DNA of 64,000 nt from Grifola frondosa (taxonomy: Eukaryota > Basidiomycota > Agaricomycetes > Polyporales > Grifolaceae), in the NCBI GenBank assembly GCA_001683735.1, contig LUGG01000006.1, positions 1,364,001-1,428,000 of the forward strand, in the 5' to 3' direction. Of the stretch, positions 1 to 10,739 are shown piece by piece. Made by a program: the position numbers and the translations under genes. Positions within the stretch are counted from its first letter, which is position 1, and each line of letters opens with the position of its first letter. The notes under the pieces were generated by a model. The model saw only the letters and a list, made by a program, of their open reading frames with translations, searched no databases and was not told where the DNA came from.

Positions 1-3000
1 AATACCCTGTATTCACAGGCAAGCGGCTCACAACTGACCTTTACGAAGTCGTATTGAAGCCAGTCTCCTCCCGAGACCTACCAGCCATCGACATCAGCTA
101 CGACCCACGAGCAGTTGCCGCCAACGACCCACGCGCTTTCGCCGCCAAAGGACTATCTACGGCCGTCGACCTCGCTACGTGGCACCGTCGCCTGGGCCAT
201 GTTAGCGATCGCACAATCCTACGCATGGCGTCACAGGGCCTCGTAAATGGGCTGAATATCAAAGGAACGGCCCCGCTCCAGGCAAATGCGAGGATTGCAT
301 CAAAGGGAAACAGACACGCCAACCCTTTTACCCGGCCGAGATTGAGACTGAACCAGGCGAACGTGTGTATATTGACCTTATGGGTCGCTTCCAAGTCCCC
401 AGCCTCGGCGGTGCCGAATACGCTCTCACCTGCAACGACGGCGGGACATCGTACGCAGTTGCATACCCTATTGCGTCGAAGGCGGCTGACGTCACCCTGG
501 CCTGCTTTAACAACTACAGACTCATGTTGAAAACGCAAACTGGACGCGACATACGCCGCGTACGTTACGACAACGGCAAAGAGTTCGTAAATGCAAAGTG
601 GGACGAATATTTCGCCCAACACGGCATTATCGCCGAACCTACCACGCCGTACACCCCGGAGCAGAACGGTGTCGCTGAACGCGGTCACCGTACCATCGGG
701 GATCATGTCCGGGCGATGTTATTTGACGCGGCCATCCCCAACTTCCTCTGGGCGGAAGCACTCGTATGCTGGACCTACATCCAAAATATCACTTGCTCCG
801 CTCGCCACGACGGGACAACCCCATTTGAGCGGTGGAACGGGCACAAACCGAACGTATCGCACTTGCGCGCTTTCGGGAGCGTCGCTTATGCAAAGATACC
901 GGACGCGACTCGGAAGAAACTTGACCCCAAATCCAAACGTTGCATCATGGTCGGGTACACCGAGGACGCGAGCTACCGCCTGTGGGACCCGACGGACGGA
1001 CAACACGGCGCGTGTTTGGGCGCGCGACGTGACGTTCGAAGAGGGACCGGGACACCGCACGCTCACCGCGGAAGGGGAGCGAACATACGACATCGGCGCG
1101 GACTGGACGCAGCTACAGCTGCTAATCCGATTCCCATCCCAGTCATACAAGCCCCGCTAGCCCAACCCACCCAACCTCCGGTAATAGCGCAACCGCCGCT
1201 CGCTGCCCACATTGAGGAAGTCCCTGACGAGGACGACCCGCCGCCGCCGCCAGCTCCACCCCAGCCTGCACCCCCACGCCGGTCGACGCGACTCGCCAAG
1301 ACGAGCCAGGCGCTCCGAGAATCTGAGGACGCCCAGCGGCATGAACACGAGGCAGCTCTTAACGGCGCTGCCTGGGCGAACGACCGCATCCCGGCCCAAG
1401 CAGACCAGGGGGAGCATCTGCAACGCGCCCCGCCGCAAGATCGCCCAGCGGCCTACGTCGCCATGGTCGCAGCCGACGAACCAGCGACGACCAAAACTTA
1501 CACAGGTGGCGAGACCCCCACGACCTACAAACAGGCCATGAAGGAGGACGAAATTTGGGCACCTGCCATGGCCAAAGAGATCGACGGCCTGATGCGCATC
1601 GGAGCCTGGGAGCTGGTCCCCCGCACACTCGAAATGAACGTTGTAGGCTGCAAATGGGCATACGCACGCAAACACGACGAGAAAGGCGAGTGGAAGCCGA
1701 AGGCACGACTGGTGGCAAAAGGCTTTCACCAGATACCCGGCGTCGACTTCTTCGAGACGCACGCCTCGGTCGTACGATTCGAATCACTGCGCACTATTCT
1801 GGCTACGGCGACACACTACGACATGGCCATGGGCCAGGACGACGTCGAGAAGGCCTATCTGAACGCCACCCCCCAGGAGACAATCTATATGGAACACCCC
1901 CTGGATTCGAATCAGCTGAGTATCCCGACCACGTCTGCCGCATCCTACGTTCTCTCTACGGGCTGATGCAGTCAGGGAACGATTGGTGGAAGGACCTCGA
2001 CGTTGCGTGGGAGGATCTGGGATTCGAGCGATCCCGGGCGGACGAGTGCGTGCGCCAAGATTCGATGAAAACGGACTTGCTATCTCGGCCACCTACACTG
2101 ACGACATCACCTCTGTGGCCACCACCGATGCAGGACTATCCGTCGCCCGACGAGACATTGGAGCTCGCTACCGCCTCAGTGGAGGGGGGAACTACGCTTC
2201 ATGCTCGGAGTGGCCGTCGAACGGGACAAACAAGCTGGGACGACGAGACTTACCCAACGAGCGTACGCTGAACGAATACTCCAGCGGTTTAACATGCAGG
2301 ATGCTAATCCCGTCATTACCCCCCTCGAGCCTGGACAGAAGCTATCCAAATCCACTGAGCCTGCCACTCCCGAAGAGGCTTTGGAGATGGCCTCCATCCC
2401 CTACCGCGAAGCCCTCGGATCGATCATGTACTTGAATGTCGCCACGCGCCCAGACTTATCCTACCCCGTACAGATACTCAGCCGCTTCATGTGCAACCCC
2501 GGTATTACTCATTGGCGCGCGCTCAAACGGGTCCTACGGTACATCAAAGGAACCATCGACTACGGTATCACCTATCGCAGACCAGCACCCGATTCCAACG
2601 AGAAGCTCCAACCCATCGTCTACGCTGATGCCTCGCACGGAGATTGCATTGACACGGGCCGAACTACCCATGGACACGTAGCGGTTATGGCGGGAGGACC
2701 TGTCTCGTGGAGCTCGCGGCGTCAGGACGTCGTCGCTTTGTCGACCACCGAGGCCGAGTACATCGCAGTCACTAACGCCGGACAAACCGCACTATGGCTC
2801 GCAAAGTTCATGGCTGACATCTATATCCCTGTCGATTCGCCGGTCGTCTTGCGGATGGACAGCTCGGGCGGAGAGAGCTTGGCGAAGGAGTCCATGAATT
2901 TCTCGCGGGTCCGACACTTGAACGTCCGATACCACTGGCTTCGAGACGCCATCCGACTGAAAGAACTTAGCATAATCCACATCCCGGGATCCGAGAATCC

Positions 3001-3076
3001 CGCGGATATATTCACGAAGGCGCTCGGACCGCAGGTTTTGAAGAAGCATTTATTATTCTTGGGTGTCGCGGTCTAG
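1..3076 (+). mobile_element. Ty1/copia retrotransposon pol, 3' part (5' end outside window)
   Basis: The polyprotein reads in copia order. A GAG-pre-integrase zinc region is at about 175-310 (WHRRLGH, then a CxxC in another frame). The integrase core at about 365-960 shows its three acidic positions in YIDLMG, RYDNGKEF and EQNGVAER. Reverse transcriptase runs from about 1510 to 2200 with TYTDDI at the active site near 2095. RNase H runs from about 2610 to 3050 (YADASHGD, STTEAEY, NPADIFTKAL). The order integrase before RT is diagnostic of copia. The reading frame changes near 360, 1900, 2065 and 2190. At least the change at 1897-1901 is explained by one missing C in a C run, so the copy may be less decayed than it looks. 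The gag and 5' LTR are not in the window. Confidence 0.93.
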
Positions 3077-3170
3077 GGGGAGTGTTGAGCGAGGAGACCG
3101 CGAGACGTGTGACGAGACACACGTGATGTGACACTGCGTACTTGGACGCGCGTACCACGCTTGTAACACC

Positions 3171-3195
3171 TCAGTCGAGTACTCCACGACTGAGG
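3171..3195. repeat. LTR hairpin repeat, copy 1
   Basis: A 25-base unit made of inverted arms CCTCAGTCG / CGACTGAGG around AGTACTCCA. An identical 25-base copy lies at 3274-3298, so the LTR holds a direct repeat of a perfect hairpin. Confidence 0.9.
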
Positions 3196-3273
3196 TGAGT
3201 TAGAAACACTGTATTGATAGAGCTAGACTAACATACTGTACAGGCTTACTGTAACAGGTAGTGTAGATTAATA

Positions 3274-3298
3274 TCAGTCGAGTACTCCACGACTGAGG
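3274..3298. repeat. LTR hairpin repeat, copy 2
   Basis: Exact copy of the 25 bases at 3171-3195. It is followed by GGCTTACTGTAACA, which also occurs at 3243-3256, so the end of the LTR may be a short internal duplication. Confidence 0.9.
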
Positions 3299-3310
3299 CT
3301 TACTGTAACA

Positions 3311-3998
3311 AGACCCGAGGCTGACGACTGTTTTGCAAATTGAAAATAAGGAAGGACAAGTCAAAACAGAGCGACCTTTGGCCATTGGACGGACTGTAAG
3401 TGCGGCCATTGGGCTATTGGTGAACCTTGAACATCAATCTCAGAATGTACAGCAGGCTACTACCAAGTGCTGCTTATACTCCCAGGCCGTCGATCTTCAT
3501 CCACATCGGCCGGCCCGCTTTCATCCCCGAGATCGAGCAAGCGCAGCACGTGACTTCATGATCGAGAGCATGCGTGACAAGAGTGTGACAAGCACTATCA
3601 CTTTCGTTGTTGGTCCTGTCGCTTTTCAGCTCTACTTCTGGCCGCGTCGCAAAACATTTCACGAGTTCTGGCAGACTACTTATGCACGCCGTAGAATGAC
3701 TAGTGTCTTTCAATTTTTCTCTGATATGTGTGGTCGTTTACCAAAGTTTGTGGTAAATTGCAAGAATGGCTATAAGCCATCAAAAGGAAGTGAAGCACGT
3801 CACTGACTTTACGGTATACATGATGCATGACTCCTCATGCATCATGCACCAAGTTTAGCTCCCTTCCCTCGTATATAGATACCGATACCGAAGTCGATTG
3901 CCAGCTGGAATGTCCTCAGGAAAGCTACGGTTTGAAGGTCATCCTTCGACCCTCAACTACCCCGCTGCTCCAACATCCTTCCACCTCCATCCACCGAA
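3311..3998. other. Intergenic, between LTR and F-box gene
   Basis: No convincing gene. An open frame at 3333-3806 has no recognisable domain. A perfect 12-bp inverted repeat (3819-3830 and 3835-3846, spacer CTCC) lies about 150-180 bp before the F-box start codon and is described under findings. Confidence 0.6.
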
Positions 3999-5675
3999 AT
4001 GCAGCCTCATAGGGCGCTCCATAAGGACGACATTCTTCGCGAAATCTTCGAGAGGTTATCTACCGTGGGGAATGCGTCGCTTGCCGGAGAGGAAAGGGCT
4101 CTATGTCAACGGACATTGGCGATCTCTGCTCGAGTATGCAAAGACTTCCTCGATCCTGCATTGGATGTCCTGTGGCGCGAACTTGCCGATTTCTTGGATC
4201 TGATGAAGATCATCCTTCCATCGGCAAAGACGACCACAAGGGGACCACATAATATCAAAGTCGAAGTGAGTCAAAACTGCATTTATTGAATGTGAACTGA
4301 TGGTTTATTGCGACAGACCCTCAGCGGCGAATTGACTCCAGAGCATGCCGCTCGATTTTTCCAATACGCTCGGCGCGTACGCTCCATACCGAACGGCATC
4401 ATCCGGCCCGAGACACTCCTGGACCCTCCCTCGGTATATTCCTACCTTGCAGATCAGAACCACGGGGCGCCTCTTTTGCCCCAACTACAAGAGCTGCGTT
4501 GGCAAATCACCTCCGCCGCCGCCGCCACAACGCTCATTACTCTTGTCCCGAAATCGCTACGCCGTCTGCGCCTCGACTTTCAAGACAGCAGATTCAATGA
4601 AAATGCCAACATTGATAGTGATCAGACTGCGCAGAAGGATGCGATCCACTCCTTCCTGCGCACTCTACGCTCAAAGACGCCCTCCTTGGCCTATCTCGTC
4701 ATCTCGGGTTATGTGAAGTCTACCGCCGAATCGTGGCTCCCCGTTGCGGAATTCACACGCCTACAAAGCCTGCATATCGTCATCACCGACCCCACTCTCC
4801 TTCCCCACATCGCCCAAATGCCGTGCTTGTCCGAGCTCAGCATGTCTTTATTCTTGCCAGAGGATGACGAGCTTCGCTTCGGCGACTGCCCATTCCCCGC
4901 GTTGCGCGACGTTACCATTCAGGTTACCGGCAACAGTCTCGCATACTACACCCGCATCCTCGGGGCGGTGACTTCTGCGCACATGGAGTCAGTATACATG
5001 TCGGTGAATTTCGACGGACGTCCTCAATCACCTGGCGGAGCCGCATTGGTCGAACAATATCACGGGTTATATCGCGTCCTGGGCTCAACTCCTTCCGCCC
5101 CATCTCTCCGGAAAGTCCAGCTCGATATATGGCTCCACTGCAATATGGGAGGGGTACCAGAAAACCGGGCCACTTTGGTAGCAGAACAGCCTCTCATCGA
5201 GATATTCGGCCCTCTATTATCTTCGCGCACTCTGGAAGTGCTGCGCTTCGTCCAGTACCCCTGCTGTCCGTTGCCTGTGATACTATCAGATGGCGATATT
5301 CGGCAGGTGGCGGAGGCCTGGCCAAACCTCCAATCCCTCCTACTCCGTTACAAGACATCTCGATCCCTCCCGACCATCCACGTACTCGCCGATATCGCCC
5401 GTTTGTGCCCTAATCTGGAGCACCTTTTTCTACCTGGGATAAACACCTCCGAAACTCCAGATTTGAGTGGAAATTGGCAGTCGTCGAGTCCTCTCCGAGA
5501 GCTATACCTCATCGATGGAGGAGGGGACGCTGATGCTGACCGGTTTGCACGAATTTTGGATCGTTGTTTCCCGTTTTTGGACATCTCAAGTTTGTTATAC
5601 CGGGATCGCTCGTCAACATGGCTGAAGATAGTCGGTACCTTGAGTCGGCTTCAAAGAACGAGAAACCCCGAATAG
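3999..5675 (+). CDS. F-box protein with degenerate leucine-rich region
   Basis: Two exons, 3999-4265 and 4317-5675, joined in frame across a 51-bp intron (GTGAGT...ACAG), give about 541 residues. The N-terminus carries a short F-box-like segment (about residues 8-60: ILREIFERLS, then ARVCKDFLDPALDVLWRELA), the form common in agaricomycete F-box proteins. The rest contains spaced leucine motifs (LQELRW, LRRLRLDF, LQSLHIV, LEHLFLPGI) that resemble irregular leucine-rich repeats. By family, it would be a substrate adaptor of an SCF ubiquitin ligase through Skp1. The substrate cannot be read from sequence. The family is large and quickly evolving in these fungi. The start was chosen because the F-box begins directly after it. 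Confidence 0.85.
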
Positions 5676-6035
5676 TGTCCGGTGTATACTGTAGCCTGGA
5701 TTTACGGATAGGAGCGATAGAAATGTCCTCCGTCAACTTTGTACGAGCGAAGGATTATCAGAGTTGCAATATTCCTGGTGGAACACACATGCTTAGTTTG
5801 CTTTTTCTATTCATTCACTACGATGTATGCGGCGATTTACACTCTCATCACACTGCACTGTATAGAGAACGTATGATTAATGTTTGGTGGTGCGCGCAAA
5901 GGACGCTCTCGTGAACAAGACGTTGTATGCGATAGACACCGCTGTGCCGCCAGACATGCCACGTTATCCATCAAATATTGGTACAAACAATATTCTTACA
6001 AGCTCATAATGCTACAACGGATACGTGAGGTGCGT
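5676..6035. other. Intergenic between convergent F-box and CsbD genes
   Basis: Contains the 3' ends of two convergent genes. I see no further gene or repeat. Confidence 0.6.
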
Positions 6036-6449
6036 CTACATGTTCTTGTTGAACTCCTGCTGAGCCTGCCCCTTCTCTTGGCGAACGTTGCCTATGACAG
6101 GTTGAGTGAATGAATGCGCGTGTAGGCTTGTGCACTTACCCGTCGCCTCCTGCTGACCATCACCAGTGATGGCGCCGACAATAGCGTCCTTCTTTCCGCC
6201 CAGTCTATCCATCGTGCCCTCGGCATAGCCCTTCGCCTGCGCAGCCTTGTATTCAGCCTCGCCCTGGGTATGCTCTTGCTTGCCAGACTCCTGCCACGAG
6301 GTCGCGCCGGTGAGGTTGCCGATGGTCTCGACGGCGGTACCCTTCATGGAGTGGTACTGGCCGGTGGACTTGCTATGGACAAAGGTCAGACAGGATACGA
6401 GTCGGGGCGCGTCAAAGACTCACTTGGGCTCTCCGTTGTTGTTGGACAT
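6036..6449 (-). CDS. CsbD-like stress protein, copy A
   Basis: Three exons on the minus strand: 6449-6424, 6372-6140 and 6091-6036, with introns GTGAGT...ATAG and GTAAGT...ATAG. The product is about 104 residues and strongly hydrophilic, rich in Gly, Gln, Glu and Lys. The CsbD-like repeat pattern is clear (KGTAVETIGNLTGATSW, GEAEYKAAQA, then GKKDAIVGAITGD). The CsbD family is a bacterial general-stress family; fungal members are small abundant proteins, and one in Ustilago was described as a cruciform-DNA-binding protein. The molecular role here is unknown. The start codon is supported by the matching exon structure of copy B, whose second exon is also 233 bp. A TATA-like stretch lies about 85 bp upstream (near 6536). 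Confidence 0.9.
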
Positions 6450-6865
6450 GGCAGCAGGTCAAGTGAAGTCAAGAGTGAGATGCGAGTGGTTATGTGGGCG
6501 GTGGGATGAGAAGGTCAGGACGAGAACGAGGGGTTTATATATGTCGGGGCTGCCGAGCCTTTCGGAATGCATCGACGCGTCGGGGGACGAATGACGTCAC
6601 GCGTCAACTTGGAAGTACGATCTAAGGGCGTTTGGCGCCTTCGACTCTGCATTGGGACCGTTTCCTTCCCTTTACGGATATGCTGACCCACGATGACGCC
6701 AGCGGCTACGTCACCCCCCACGCGTCTAGCTTTGTGTACCGTTATGCAGGACCGCAGTCTAGCTTTCCTCGAACACATAAAAGACACCGCGTTTGAAACT
6801 CTCTCATCCATTCCAAGTGCACACCTTTTCGCTACCTAAACACCTTTCAATCCATCGACTTCATC
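6450..6865. promoter_or_regulatory. Shared divergent promoter of the CsbD pair
   Basis: The 416 bp between the two start codons contain GACGCGTC at 6574-6581, a perfect CRE palindrome TGACGTCA at 6592-6599, the overlapping ACGCGTCA at 6599-6606, a half-site TACGTCA near 6706 and ACGCGTCT near 6720. TATA-like stretches lie on each side: TTTATATATG near 6536 read leftwards for copy A, and CATAAAAG near 6776 for copy B. CRE sites bind ATF/CREB-type bZIP factors in fungi. Stress control is an inference. Confidence 0.6.
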
Positions 6866-7312
6866 ATGTCTTCTGACAACAACAGCAACACCAACGTTAA
6901 TAACGCTGCAGATAATAATGCCGCGGCTAACAAAGCTGCGGCTAATGAGCCCAGGTACGTTTCCCACAAAGCCGATTAACAACAAAGGAACTCACCAGTT
7001 TGATGGCGATACAGCAAGATTAGCGGCCAGTATCATTCTCTCAAAGGCACAGCCGTCGAGACCGTTGGAGACTTGACTGGCGCCACCACTTGGCAACAGT
7101 CAGGCCGAGAGGAACACACCAAGGGCGAGGCAGAATACAACGCCGCCCAAGCGAAGGCCTACATTGATGCAACCGTCGACCGCGTCCAGGGCAAGAAAGA
7201 CGCCGTTATGGGCGCCATCATGGGCGACAGGCAGCAGGAAATGGCTGGTGAGTCGTTGACGCACAGGTATATGGATAGACGAGGACGCTAATATCTTGCA
7301 GGTAATGTCTAG
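6866..7312 (+). CDS. CsbD-like stress protein, copy B (C-terminus cut by an in-frame stop)
   Basis: Exons 6866-6954, 7015-7247 and 7302-7312 give about 110 residues. The exon phases and the 233-bp middle exon are the same as in copy A, so the two are a divergent duplicate pair. Copy B has a longer N-terminus rich in Asn and Ala. After the last splice the frame reads Gly-Asn-Val and then TAG at 7310-7312. In copy A the same place continues for 15 more residues. In copy B those residues are still readable after the TAG (HDKGQAQQELNKPI) up to TGA at 7355-7357, so the stop looks recent. An alternative acceptor after the TAG would change frame. Readthrough or a base error at the TAG are the other options. 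Confidence 0.85.
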
Positions 7313-7357
7313 CACGACAAGGGACAGGCCCAGCAAGAGCTCAATAAACCTATCTGA

Positions 7358-7829
7358 TCCACGAGCTTCTTTGCAGTCGTAACCATACCTAACTTGCTTG
7401 TGATATGATATTATGCTGGCAATTTTGCCGAAATAGACGCAATATCCAGGAATAATGTTTTCCAAAGAACATTGACGAGCGTCTGGTTCGAAGCAGCACA
7501 AACAAGCTTCCCGATTCAGTATGAGCGTCGAGGCCGTTGCCTTTGGATCCTAATACGAACAAATAAACCTCAAGTTGAGATATTATAACTGCATCTGTGC
7601 CAACAGTGTCACAATTCTCTGTTAGCTCCGAATGGGTATCATGCATAGCACATATCTGATTTGATAGGAGTGAGCTAGTAATGTAACCCTTGTCGAATCA
7701 TTCTACGGCATCGACGTCGGTGAGGAGGGAACGCATGAGGCGAGTCCAATCTTCCAAGTTCTGCCGGCCTCAGCATTATCAGAATGCAAGATTCAGTTTC
7801 ACCTGAGGAATCAGCAAACACTATTATCG
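7358..7829. other. Intergenic, CsbD-B to BTB gene
   Basis: No separate gene seen. A short 3' exon of the BTB gene may lie here: splicing from GTACGC at about 7857 to an AG near 7757 would give a different C-terminus, but I cannot decide between the two. Confidence 0.4.
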
Positions 7830-8753
7830 TCATTCTCGCATACAAAGGCCTGGGCGTACCTTCGCTATGCAACTATCCACATCTCCTGCGAGATGTTCGT
7901 GTATGCTCTGTACGACCGACACGAGGTCTTCGCGGCATCCCTTGCAGCTCGCCTCGTATTCCGGCTTAAAGGTACACATGGCCAGTCCCAACGCTGTCGA
8001 GTCCATAACCTTCTCACCGCACGGCGTGCTCTCTAGCCGCTGGCCCAGGATCGCTTCGTGGTCCTCCCTGGTGATTGAGATGAAGCCGGCGACGCCGTAC
8101 TCTCTACAGTCCCAGCAATTATACATTGTCTGTTTGTGCTGGTCCCACCAGTCGTCGTTCTTCAGGGAGTAGACGAAGTACGCTGCGTCTACGCATCTTC
8201 CTCGGTAGATAGAGAGCTCGTACAGCGCGGTGGCGGGGATGTAGGCGAGCGCATCTTGATAGCTGGCGCTGCGCTGTGAGGTGGGGTGGTGCGCCAGCGT
8301 GTGCCGCGCCGCAACGCGGGTCTCGTGCTCCAGGCGGAACCGGTACGCGATCGCGTAAACGGTGAACGGGTCCTTCGCAAGGCGCTCGGGGCGCATGAGC
8401 GCCGCGATGCAGACGGCCCGTGCGTGCTCCATGTCATACTTTACCGCGGCTTCCAAAACGGCGCAGAGCTCCTCGGTCTTGTCGAGCGGCGGGTCGACGA
8501 GCGGGTAGCACATGCGGAGCAGCTTGTCGAGGGTGCCCGCCGGCTCGGAGACGTCCACGCACTGGAGGCTGCTCGTGCTCTCCGCAGAGGGCGGCTGCGG
8601 GAGCGTGAACATGGTCTGGAATACCTTGGAGGCTTGTGCCAGATTGGACTTGTGTGCGAAGAAGTGGACCCCGTCTGAGGTGCGCAGGTCAATATCTGCG
8701 CCGGGATTCTCGTTGAACGGCGCAGGCGCTTCGGTTTGGGGCGCTGAGGACAT
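7830..8753 (-). CDS. BTB/POZ domain protein
   Basis: A single open frame of 307 residues. The BTB fold starts near residue 18 with DIDLRTSDGVHFFAHKSNLA, followed by VFQTMF, and continues through the helical part (LDKLLRMCYP, LEAAVKYDMEHARAVC) to about residue 130. The C-terminal half has the LAKDPFTVYAIAYRF and CR...C/W-rich segments usual in agaricomycete BTB proteins, including CWDCREYG and CKGCRE. BTB domains dimerise and can bind Cul3 ubiquitin ligases; no partner domain (Kelch, MATH, zinc finger) is present, so the role is open. The last 8 or so residues may be intron sequence. Confidence 0.85.
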   Translation of the reverse strand: MSSAPQTEAPAPFNENPGADIDLRTSDGVHFFAHKSNLAQASKVFQTMFTLPQPPSAESTSSLQCVDVSEPAGTLDKLLRMCYPLVDPPLDKTEELCAVLEAAVKYDMEHARAVCIAALMRPERLAKDPFTVYAIAYRFRLEHETRVAARHTLAHHPTSQRSASYQDALAYIPATALYELSIYRGRCVDAAYFVYSLKNDDWWDQHKQTMYNCWDCREYGVAGFISITREDHEAILGQRLESTPCGEKVMDSTALGLAMCTFKPEYEASCKGCREDLVSVVQSIHEHLAGDVDSCIAKVRPGLCMRE

Positions 8754-9117
8754 TTTAAATATTGGTGGTAAGACGCAAGCTGTGAAGAATGCATTCCGAA
8801 ATCAGGGGCTAGACCCCAAGCCGCGGATATTTGTACTTGTTGAATTCTAAAGCTAATAGCCTCGACGCCTGTACGTTCAATGCAAAAAGAAAAATGAGCC
8901 TGTGGTCCTTACAATCTTGAACTAAAATGTCGAAAATGATACCAGTCTCATTAATGTTTCACAGCTTCAGACAAAGCAACAATCAACAAAAATAACGAAT
9001 CGCGAGCTTGTTCATGTGATGGCTCGACACGCACACACGCACTTGGTGAGACGAGTCACTGTTCCAGTGGAATTTACCCAAATTTAGGCACTTGGAAGCG
9101 CCGACTGTCGTCGGCTG
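8754..9117. other. Intergenic, BTB 5' region to transposon island
   Basis: Holds the BTB promoter region on the right of its start codon. No gene recognised. The AT-rich transposon island begins right after it. Confidence 0.6.
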
Positions 9118-9125
9118 AACCCTTG
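9118..9125. repeat. Left target-site duplication of the long-TIR element
   Basis: AACCCTTG here and again at 11439-11446, directly outside the ends of the 9126-11438 element. The neighbouring bases allow the duplication to be read as 8, 9 or 10 bp. Confidence 0.85.
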
Positions 9126-9353
9126 CACCTCAGGCAGGGCCTGAGGCTACCTCTCAGGGGGGGTTTCTGTGTTATGGGAAACCCACCTGAGAGGTACCCT
9201 CTAATTGAGGCTCAAGCTCGGAGCCTCAGTAGGGGCATTAAAAACTCCGAATCATAAAATAAATAGATTACTTATATTTGATACATATAGATTATGAGCT
9301 TGGTATCCTATGAAAGTTGGCCCAAACAAACATTTGAGCCTCTGGATGATCCT

Positions 9354-9567
9354 CATCAGCAAAATCTCGATTTGACTTATCATGCTTTTTCCTCTTAAAC
9401 TAACCCTTATGAACTCACTTTTAGGTCTTATATCTCTTTTTCTTCTTAATTAAGAACAAAAAGAGCAATTAAGAGATAAAAGAGATCTCATAAGGGTTTT
9501 TATAAGTGCATTTAAGAGCAGTTAAGAGACAAAAAGTATGATAAGTTAAATTGAGATTTTGCTGATG
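9354..9567. mobile_element. 214-bp MITE-like insertion nested in the left arm
   Basis: The right arm of the host element gives the empty site, so the insert is exact. Its ends are the perfect inverted repeat CATCAGCAAAATC / GATTTTGCTGATG, and imperfect pairing continues inward (TTATCATGC / GTATGATAA, and TCTTATATCTCTTTTT with AAAGAGATCTC). The flanks allow a 2-bp CT or a 4-bp CTCA duplication. No coding capacity. It arrived after the host element's arms were formed. Confidence 0.8.
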
Positions 9568-10041
9568 CTCAAAAAGGAGCCTCCAGATGATCATAAAAAA
9601 TATAAATAGCTTTGTAGTAGGATTGCAATGTTACTTGATACTAAAAAAGAACACAAATTTTAATCTGTACATGCAAGATCTGAGGATGATATAGAATATG
9701 TTATATGTTGCAAAATATACCATTTAGGGTATATTTTGATCTCAGCCACTATATGTTGTTCTTTGTATTCCTCCTTCAATTTCATATGTACTCTCTCCAT
9801 TCAACTTGTATGCTTCTCCTAATGACATGTTCTTTCATGTTATATATAAATTATGTCCTCAATATGTATTTATGCTCTGTCATTTTCTGCATCTTTAAGA
9901 GGAATCCTTTCAGGATTACAATTCTTCTACTGGTCCAATCAGAGTGCACTTGGTATCTTTAAAACACTGCATTGAACCCTAATTGAATGAAATTTGATCT
10001 AAGACAAAGGGATCAATATTCATCCCAAAATTCACAAAACA

Positions 10042-10739
10042 TCTGTTCAGAATATTCTCAATACTAATACTGTAATATCTCTGCACCTAATTATCTATTT
10101 TATATGTAGCTTTTTGCAGGTTGTTGGTGTTCAGAATATTGTTCCAAGAAGCTCTCAATCATATTCCTGTGATGAGAATCCATTCTGTTATTATGAATTT
10201 ATATAAATATGGTATACCCTCTCTAACATTTGTTTTATAGCATATAAAAATACCATTTCTTGCACACATGCATAGATTATATCCATCTATATGATGTAAT
10301 GCTATAAGCAATATGAATTTTGGTCAAGAACTGGTGAAGATATAGGGGATCTATCTCCGGAGCATCAGATTGTGGCTACATGGTCAGTACTGCTTCAAGT
10401 AGCCAAAGTCACCGTGCATTAGGACCAAATACACTGAGCTGCTCATAACTTCCTCAATACATGTCTGAATATAACCATTTTAGGCTCATTCTAGAGCTAG
10501 TATATATCCTCACATGGTTATATGGTTTGATCTTTGTTTGAATTTGATATAACAATACAATATAACAATCTTTTGGAATAACTGATAGAAATTCATTGCA
10601 GTGAATTTCCATTTGATAAAAGTAATTAAGGTGTCATTCATGAGATATAAACATTGTGCATATATTGAAAAGACTTGCATAAAGATCAGGTCTGAATTGA
10701 TAAAAAATGCAAAACATAACATATAATTTTCCACATATT
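10042..10739. other. Unpaired centre of the foldback element
   Basis: AT-rich sequence between the two arms. Short open frames occur by chance, but none shows a domain or a transposase motif. Confidence 0.6.

Larger units (their letters stand above)
3083..3310 (+). repeat. 3' LTR of the copia element
   Basis: A purine-rich tract (GGGGGAG, ending about 3082) follows the pol stop codon at 3074-3076, and the next bases are TGTTGAG. This is the usual copia layout of polypurine tract then LTR beginning TG. Two possible CA ends exist, at 3256 and 3310, because the string GGCTTACTGTAACA occurs twice (3243-3256 and 3297-3310). The longer end includes both copies of an internal hairpin repeat. Without the 5' LTR the true end cannot be fixed. 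Confidence 0.6.

Noticed and set aside
3333..3806. 157-residue open frame after the LTR
   Set aside because: No domain, no splice pattern and it begins in LTR-flank sequence.
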